The notes below the pieces were generated by a model. That model was not told where the DNA came from. It saw only the letters and a list, made by a program, of their open reading frames with translations, and did no database searches. From positions 3,307,277 to 3,371,276 of the forward strand of contig NW_022098000.1 of the NCBI RefSeq assembly GCF_002288925.2: 64,000 nt of DNA. Reading direction: 5' to 3'. Below, one piece after another: positions 58,471 through 64,000 of the stretch (positions are counted from its first letter, which is position 1; each line of letters opens with the position of its first letter). This stretch comes from Delphinapterus leucas (Eukaryota; Chordata; Mammalia; Artiodactyla; Monodontidae). Made by a program: the position numbers and the translations under genes.

Positions 58471-60786
58471 GTTTGTGGCTCTTTTGGAAGAATAATTCTC
58501 TCAACAGCAAAATACATATTTGTAATTTTGTATCTTTGACTTTTGATTCCAGCCAGTAACATCATCCACAGTCCTGTTTTAGTCACGGCCCTTTCTACAT
58601 TAATTAATTAGTGATTAATAATTAATAATTTCTTTTTCTTGAGCCACTATGTCCATCTTGAGAGAATGTTTTGGACCCACCTTAACTGATTTAGAGAATT
58701 TGAGAATGGTGTTTATGGCCACACTCTTGATTGGTCCTTTGACTGAACTTCTTTTAAAGGCCTTCTCCAGTTTCATTATTTACCTGTCAGAGATGAGAAA
58801 AAAAAGGTGTATCCTCCCAATCCCAGTATTTGGGGACTTGGTCTATGCCTTCTAACTATGACTTGCAAACTGGCCGATTCTTTTCTGAGCTCATCTCTTT
58901 TATAGTTACCTTGTCAAATACAGCCAACACTAATTGATTCATGATACCAACATTCTTTTTTTCTCAGTTCTTTAGCTATGTTTATTGGATGCATTATTTG
59001 CCTTTGCAGTTTATTAAAAGCAAAGTTTTTTAAAATCAATTGTTCACCACTGCATTCCATGAATCATTGTATTTCCAACCTCCAAAAATTATTTTTCACT
59101 GCCCACTACCTAGTCCCAAAGCCATTGCCAAATGTATTTTTTAATGTTATTGTTTGACAGCCTCCTTTTTCCTAGTATACCAATTTTTATATTAATTAAC
59201 TTAGGCTAAGTTTTACTGCAGTAACTGATGATCCAATGGCTCAATGGCCAACACAAGAGCATTTTTTTGTCTTTCATGTTACGTGCCTATTGTAGATGAT
59301 GTTGGCTAAAATTTACCACTTATTTGCTACCCATTACTTTTAAACCTTGGACACAACTTGACTGAGTATATTGTGTTTGGGTCACACTTTCTCGTGTTTT
59401 GTATTTTGTAGGTATTTTCTTAGTATTCCCCAAGCATTTTGCTAAATTTCTCTGCCCCTCCCCCATTTCATTGCTGTATGTTAACATGGATGCTGTGCCT
59501 TTTATTTTACTTAAAAATCTTGCTTATGACTATGTGGGTAGCTTTGTCCAGATTATATATTTTTTTGGTTCCAATGTGGGTTAATGCTCCTGGTCTTTTC
59601 AGTTCATCTGAGATGAGTTTATCTTATCTCCAGGAAAATAAAGTTTGAAGATGGTGTCTTCTATAAACTGTAGCCAGAGAAGGGAAGTCTTAGCTGGGAC
59701 TTGGTTCATCCTTAAAGGGAATCCTGATTTGCCCCTTTCTTCTGTACTTTTATTAAGTACTCACTGCCCAGCTAAGTTCCATCTTATCAAGGTGTATCTT
59801 AGTCTACCTGGCCTTCAACTGCTCATCTCAATTCAGCCTGAGTTAGTGCAGGTGGTTCTTTCACCATTAATTTATTAGATAGTGCTGGAAACTGAAAATG
59901 GAGTAGTAATGTTGCCTTTGAAGGGTTCTATACCTTGAATAACTGTGTCACTCTTTAAAATATGTGGATAAATAACCCTCATTAAATTAAGATTTCTAAG
60001 AATTACATCCATCATAGATAACTGGTCACATCCTCTTCTCTCCCTACCAGACAAGCTAAGAAGATCATGAATTGTTTGTAGGTAATGTCTTAATTTGCCT
60101 AAATAAAAGTGAACTGACCCAAATCTTGCTGTGCCAGCCATTGGGCTCCTCTTAACTGTGTCTTGACAATTAAGATTTTTGAATCTAAGGCAATAGCACC
60201 CAGTATGTCCCACAGAAATAAGTCTTAAAACGATGTCCACTAAATATCAAGCTGTTGTGATTTTCTCCATCTCTCTTCCTTTGGAGAGATAGCCTTTCCT
60301 CTTCATAAACTCATCTGGATAGATACCTACTATGAACAATTTCCTAAGATCAGCAATTGGAAGAAAATTCCACAGAATCCTAGAGTGTTTTGAGACCTTC
60401 AGCTCAGGGTTTGTCCTCACTGAGCTGGGACCTCAGAGGATGGCTCTCTCCACAGAGTCTTGGCACTTGATCATTTCTATTAACTCCTAGGCCTTGCCAC
60501 TGTAAGAGCCTAAATATTTTTAGAATAGGTGGCTACTCTCTAAGGGTGGAGTCAGCATTGCTGATGAGATTCCCCTGGCCCCAAATACTTTCCTTCTCTG
60601 ATTATAAATGAAACCCTGATAAATGAGGATTGGTCTTTCATAGGGATAGGGTTTTAATGTAGATGTGCACTGAACAGTTTGCAGATTTATTTCCAATGAA
60701 TTTTGACAAGAATGAGGTGGAAGAATATATGTTGATTTTTTTTAGACTGAAATGTGTTTTCTTTAATTAATTTGTTTCATTTTCAG

Positions 60787-60840
60787 GGTGACCGTGGACT
60801 TCCTGGTTTTCCTGGGCTTCATGGAATGCCAGGATCAAAG
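60787..60840 (+). CDS. COL21A1: COL21A1 coding exon 12: 54-nt triple-helix exon with weak donor
   Basis: Residues 515-532, GDRGLPGFPGLHGMPGSK: six triplets, phase 0, identical to the human chain as I recall it. Acceptor attttcag. The donor is aag|gttgaa, which keeps GT but departs from consensus at +3 (T) and +5 (A). Splicing probably relies on the good exonic AAG and on enhancers. Reading through gives VEEICSS and then a stop at 60862. Confidence 0.95.
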
Positions 60841-61357
60841 GTTGAAGAAATCTGTTCTTCTTAAAATTAAGCAATGCCATATTTTATTTCAAATTGAAAG
60901 TACTTTATGTTATAAATGGGTTATAAATAAGTGTTGATATATAAATTAAAGTATATTAAAGTAAATGACTGGGTTAAGACTAATAATCATAGTTTACATA
61001 AAGCTTTTACAAATTTCCTTTAAAATTTTCAGCCATAAATCTTATAGTATTTAAAAATTGATGAGTAGTTTTCATTATATAGAAATTCTCTTAACTATAA
61101 ACCTTTTACTATAAGGCCCTGTTATAGTAACAAATGCGCTGATTTTTCCTTGCTTTTTGTTATAAAGCCTGGGAAATAGGATTTTTTTAAACAAACTTTA
61201 AATAATTTATTTCTATTTTATTTTGATGTGGGCATATTAAACTCTGTTGTTTATAATTGGAATTGTTTTTTGTTTAATATATAAGCAAAATATTAATTTT
61301 AGAGAAATTAAAATATTAATTTCTCTAAAATTCAGGATTTATATTTTTATCTTTTAG

Positions 61358-61411
61358 GGTGAAATGGGTCCCAAGGGAGATAAAGGATCACCTGGATTTT
61401 ATGGCAAAAAG
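61358..61411 (+). CDS. COL21A1: COL21A1 coding exon 13: 54-nt triple-helix exon, donor GT changed to GG
   Basis: Residues 533-550, GEMGPKGDKGSPGFYGKK: six triplets after a strong acceptor (ttttatcttttag). The expected donor follows the final aag at 61411 but reads GGaagtata (61412-61420). Every position except +2 matches a strong GTaagtata site. Without a GT the exon may be skipped, which keeps frame and Gly-X-Y because it is 54 nt and phase 0. If read through, 11 codons precede a TGA at 61445-61447. Using the GT at 61416 gives a 58-nt exon, a frameshift and an early stop in exon 14. Coding homology is strong; inclusion in the mature mRNA is uncertain. Confidence 0.75.
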
Positions 61412-61978
61412 GGAAGTATAGATCCCAAAACAAAGTATCCATATTGAACTTTCAATACAATGGAAATAGAAAATTTGAATTTCAGTCCCAGCCCACACTG
61501 TTGTAGCAATTAGCTTTGTTCACCTTTCTCAGGGGATTTATCCAGAATAATGGAAAAATAACTGTTGACTGTTATGCATGGTATTCTATAAGAATACTTT
61601 GTGTTATTGAGCCTTCTGAACTTTAAAAATATTTACAGAGAGATTCCTTGGAAGTGATAGCTGTTTAACAGTGTCCATTGAGAATCCTATTTTTTCACAT
61701 TGAAGGAAATGTTTAGTCTCTTTATATTTAAGATGCTCATTGCTTTTTACTTTTGCCAAGTAGTGGTTTCTGTGTTTAGATGCTTGTAATTCTGCATCCA
61801 TCTTATCCTCAATGTCATGTTGTGTCCTGGTAAAATAATGCTTTGCTGAAAGCTGCAGGGTCAACGCAAGCTGTGGTTCTATGAATTCTGTCACTCCATA
61901 AGGAAGTTAGCTTACTTTCCTATTTAAGTTCGAGTTGGAATTTTAACTCCAGGGTTAAAATTTTTATTTTTAATACAG

Positions 61979-62032
61979 GGTGCAAAAGGTGAAAAGGGGA
62001 ATGCTGGTTTTCCTGGCCTTCCTGGACGTGCT
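61979..62032 (+). CDS. COL21A1: COL21A1 coding exon 14: 54-nt triple-helix exon
   Basis: Residues 551-568, GAKGEKGNAGFPGLPGRA: six triplets, phase 0. Acceptor tttttaatacag; donor gtgagt. The human chain has Pro where Arg stands in the last triplet (GPA versus GRA), as I recall. A Gly codon opens the exon, so it joins cleanly to exon 13 or, if that is skipped, to exon 12. Confidence 0.96.
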
Positions 62033-62156
62033 GTGAGTTTGACAGAAAAAGTTCTTAAGTATTTTACTTTAAATAAAATGTAACCTCTACTATCTTCTTT
62101 TAAAAAGAAAAATTAGTGCAAAAAATATATTAAAATACTTGTATTTATTTTTTCAG

Positions 62157-62210
62157 GGAGAACCAGGAAGACATGGAAAGGATGGATTAATGGGTAGCCC
62201 TGGTTACAAG
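62157..62210 (+). CDS. COL21A1: COL21A1 coding exon 15: 54-nt triple-helix exon (last in window)
   Basis: Residues 569-586, GEPGRHGKDGLMGSPGYK: six triplets, phase 0. Acceptor attttttcag after a 124-nt intron; donor gtattt. The next expected triplets of the family (GEAGSPG) are not found up to 64000, so the gene continues beyond the window. About 370 residues of the chain are missing from this window. Confidence 0.96.
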
Positions 62211-63429
62211 GTATTTACAAAAAAAAAAAAGATTTCTGTAACTTGTGAGTGAATATGAGAAAAATGTACAGATATTAGACTTTTTTAATGTATGACATTG
62301 GTATAAAATGAATGAACTAAAAGTTGTTTTAGTGTAATTTTAAAATGATTCTAAATTTATTTTGAGTCTATCATGAATTCTTCTGTGTTGGAAATAAAAT
62401 CCCAGGATATTAGAAGGTTGAGCTTCTTTGATGAGCCATTCAGATGGGTTTGTTTGGTGGATTAGAGGCAGAAGTACTTAGCTGTGTCTCCCAAGGGATT
62501 ACATTCTTTTTCAGAGAGTAGGGACAGAACCCTTAACCCTAACAATTTCAACTTTAACCCTGACAACTTGTGTGGTGTGAATATGGGAGAATTAGAGCAA
62601 GAAGAACAGCAAAAGTGCCAATTACTCACCAGTCCTGAAAAAACTCAAAGGCACATGCCCTTACAATGGTGGGTTAACATCATCTTATTCTTACATAAAG
62701 AAACTTCTTTGGGTCAATTATCAAATAGAAACAGGCTTTCTATAGTGTGGCTTATTAAATAAAAAGACATCAGGTAGGTATATGTATTCAAGTCAGTGTA
62801 TCTAGAATGAGCCAACAATCCACATCATTGTCCTATTGTACGTTGTTTTGTTTTTGTTTTTTTTTGATCCCTAAGGAGAGAATTTGTGTAAATCCATCAA
62901 CCACCGAGACCACTTGATCAAGCATTGGATTTAGAAATGTCATCATTTTTCCTAATGGTCAGCACTTTGAAGGCCAAACTTGCTCAGAAATTCAGTCCAA
63001 ATTTTCTTGGTCTATAGATGTTTTCCCTTCCTTTGGAAACATTGTCCATTTTTTCACTTAAAGGTTATGAAAGTTCTCCAAATATCAATGATTCCTTAAA
63101 GATTATAGATAGTACTTCCTGAATGTAAAATATGGGGGCCCATTTTCAAGAACTTAGTCATGTGTTGTTGTTAATTATGTTTCACTGGTTTTGTATTTTA
63201 TTTCCCATTTGTTTGTTGATTAAACAGATATTTATTGATATTTATTAGGTGCTGGACATATAGAAGAAAGCAAAACTCTCATGGAGCTTATAATATAGTT
63301 TCTCTATGTTAGAGAACACAGATTCTTCTCCTTACCTGCAGATTAGGGATTCATCTAATTTAATTTTTCTTTGTCTTCTGTTGTCAAAAGGCCCTGTGCC
63401 CCAAGAAATGAGATTATACATTTTTTGGG

Positions 63430-63620
63430 GTGGTAGAGTTTAGAGAATAGAAGCGAGTTGGAGTTCCGCCTCTCAATGACTTTTTCTAACTAGCTGTATA
63501 TCGTATGTCAAATTCTTTGACCCTCAGTTTTCTCCATTTCAAAAATGGAGTAAATGTTACCTACTTAGAATGGTATGGTAGAGACAGAGTAAGATAAAGG
63601 AATAAGTGTTCAATAAGGAA
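63430..63620 (+). mobile_element. MIR element
   Basis: 'gttggagttccgcctctcaatgactttttctaactagctgtata', 'ctttgaccctcagttttctccatttcaaaaatggagtaaatgttacctac' follow the MIR core order. Confidence 0.65.
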
Positions 63621-63677
63621 TTCGTTTACTGCCTATTTTTTGATTTGAACATAGACTTAAGGTGCCTTTTTGAGCTT

Positions 63678-63860
63678 TTTTTAAAAAAACACTTTATTGA
63701 GGTATGATTGACATACAAAAACCTGTACATATTTAATGTAGGAATTTTGGTTAGTTTGTATGTAAGTATATTCAGTGAGCCATTACTGCAATCAATGCCA
63801 TAAACATATCTGTCACCTCCAAAAATTTCCTTCCTCCCTCTTATTATTATTATTATATTA
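63678..63860 (-). mobile_element. L1 3' UTR fragment
   Basis: 'cactttattgaggtatgattgacatacaaaaacctgtacatatttaatgt' is the antisense 3' end of an older mammalian L1. It is cut at an (att)n tract by the SINE that follows. Confidence 0.7.
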
Positions 63861-63861
63861 A

Positions 63862-64000
63862 AAAAAATAAATTTATTTATTTATTTATTTTTGGCTGCGT
63901 TGGGTCTTTGTTGCTGTGTGTGGGTTCCCTCTAGTTGCGTCGAGTGGGGGCTACTCTTTGTTGCGGTGCACTGGCTTCTCAATGCGGTAGCTTCTCTTGT
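63862..64000 (-). mobile_element. CHR-type SINE, long form, truncated by window end
   Basis: Antisense tail (aaataaatttatttatttattt) then 'ggctgcgttgggtctttgttg' and '...ggtagcttctcttgt', the same order as the long SINE at 7.9-8.3 kb. It continues beyond 64000. Confidence 0.9.

Larger units (their letters stand above)
49039..60786 (+). other. COL21A1: COL21A1 intron between coding exons 11 and 12 (11.7 kb)
   Basis: Contains a MIR (49.9 kb), three L1 3' ends (50.8, 53.25 and 53.6-54.1 kb), (TA)n and (CA)n tracts, a polypurine tract (55.4 kb), a TG tract (56.8 kb) and old antisense L1 (56.9-58.5 kb). I see nothing identifiable in 49060-49880, 51130-52730, 54080-55200 or 58480-60780, except MIR-like debris near 55200-55310 and old dispersed-repeat wording near 56200-56340 and 59190-59290. 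Confidence 0.75.
62211..64000 (+). other. COL21A1: COL21A1 intron after coding exon 15 (5' part)
   Basis: Mostly unannotatable AT-rich intron from 62211 to about 63420. The 92-codon open frame at 62484-62762 has no family features. A MIR, an L1 end and a truncated SINE follow to the window edge. No further Gly-X-Y exon is visible. Confidence 0.8.

Noticed and set aside
59875..60240. 121-codon minus-strand open frame
   Set aside because: No domain signature; AT-rich intron. Treated as chance.
61416..61421. GT at 61416 as the true donor of exon 13
   Set aside because: It would make a 58-nt exon, shift the frame and stop in exon 14, and it breaks the 54-nt pattern. Kept only as a possible aberrant site.
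1..64000. CRISPR array, bacterial operon, phage or other prokaryotic system
   Set aside because: Introns, SINEs, L1s and a collagen gene show a mammalian nuclear genome. No regularly spaced direct repeats with unique spacers are present.

Overview
This is a mammalian nuclear window covering the 5' part of one gene on the + strand: COL21A1, the alpha-1 chain of collagen XXI, a secreted fibril-associated (FACIT-type) collagen. I recognise it by protein identity with the mammalian family. The window holds the translation-start exon, the von Willebrand A (vWA) exon, the thrombospondin N-terminal-like (TSPN) exons and the first collagen exons. That is 15 coding exons, 1758 nt and 586 codons, of a protein that is about 957 residues in man (from memory). 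The window ends in the intron after coding exon 15. No second protein gene is supported on either strand.

The interspersed repeats suggest a cetartiodactyl, most likely a cetacean. There are about ten tRNA-derived CHR-type SINEs. Several are the GC-rich form that begins with a 'gcttccctggtggcgcag' box and ends in 'gcgtaccgc' plus poly-A, which I associate with whale and dolphin genomes. L1 3' ends of a cetartiodactyl type also recur. Species assignment is an inference.

Layout: 1-636 upstream intron; 637-762 exon 1 (5' UTR, ATG, signal peptide); 763-5905 intron with a possible LTR, L2, L1 and SINE; 5906-6457 vWA exon; 6458-20946 large intron with an old L1 and several retrotransposon ends; 20947-21115, 21207-21423, 24418-24591 and 25675-25752 TSPN exons; 27680-27688 a 9-nt microexon; 27987-28070 cysteine linker and start of the triple helix; 35410-35472, 48840-48893, 48985-49038, 60787-60840, 61358-61411, 61979-62032 and 62157-62210 Gly-X-Y exons, the last six each exactly 54 nt; 62211-64000 intron. 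From exon 4 onward every exon boundary is phase 0, so collagen exons can be skipped without a frameshift.

The most notable observation is at coding exon 13. Its 5' splice site reads aag|GGaagtata instead of aag|GTaagtata. Read-through meets a stop 11 codons later and the nearest downstream GT shifts the frame, whereas skipping the exon removes six Gly-X-Y triplets in frame. The preceding exon has a weak donor (GTTGAA). Other points are the microexon with a second in-frame donor 30 nt downstream, an old L1 end flanked by direct repeats of about 95 bp, a 44-bp L1-tail insertion with a 14-bp target-site duplication, and nested L1 insertions at 53.2-54.1 kb. I found no unknown multi-gene system.
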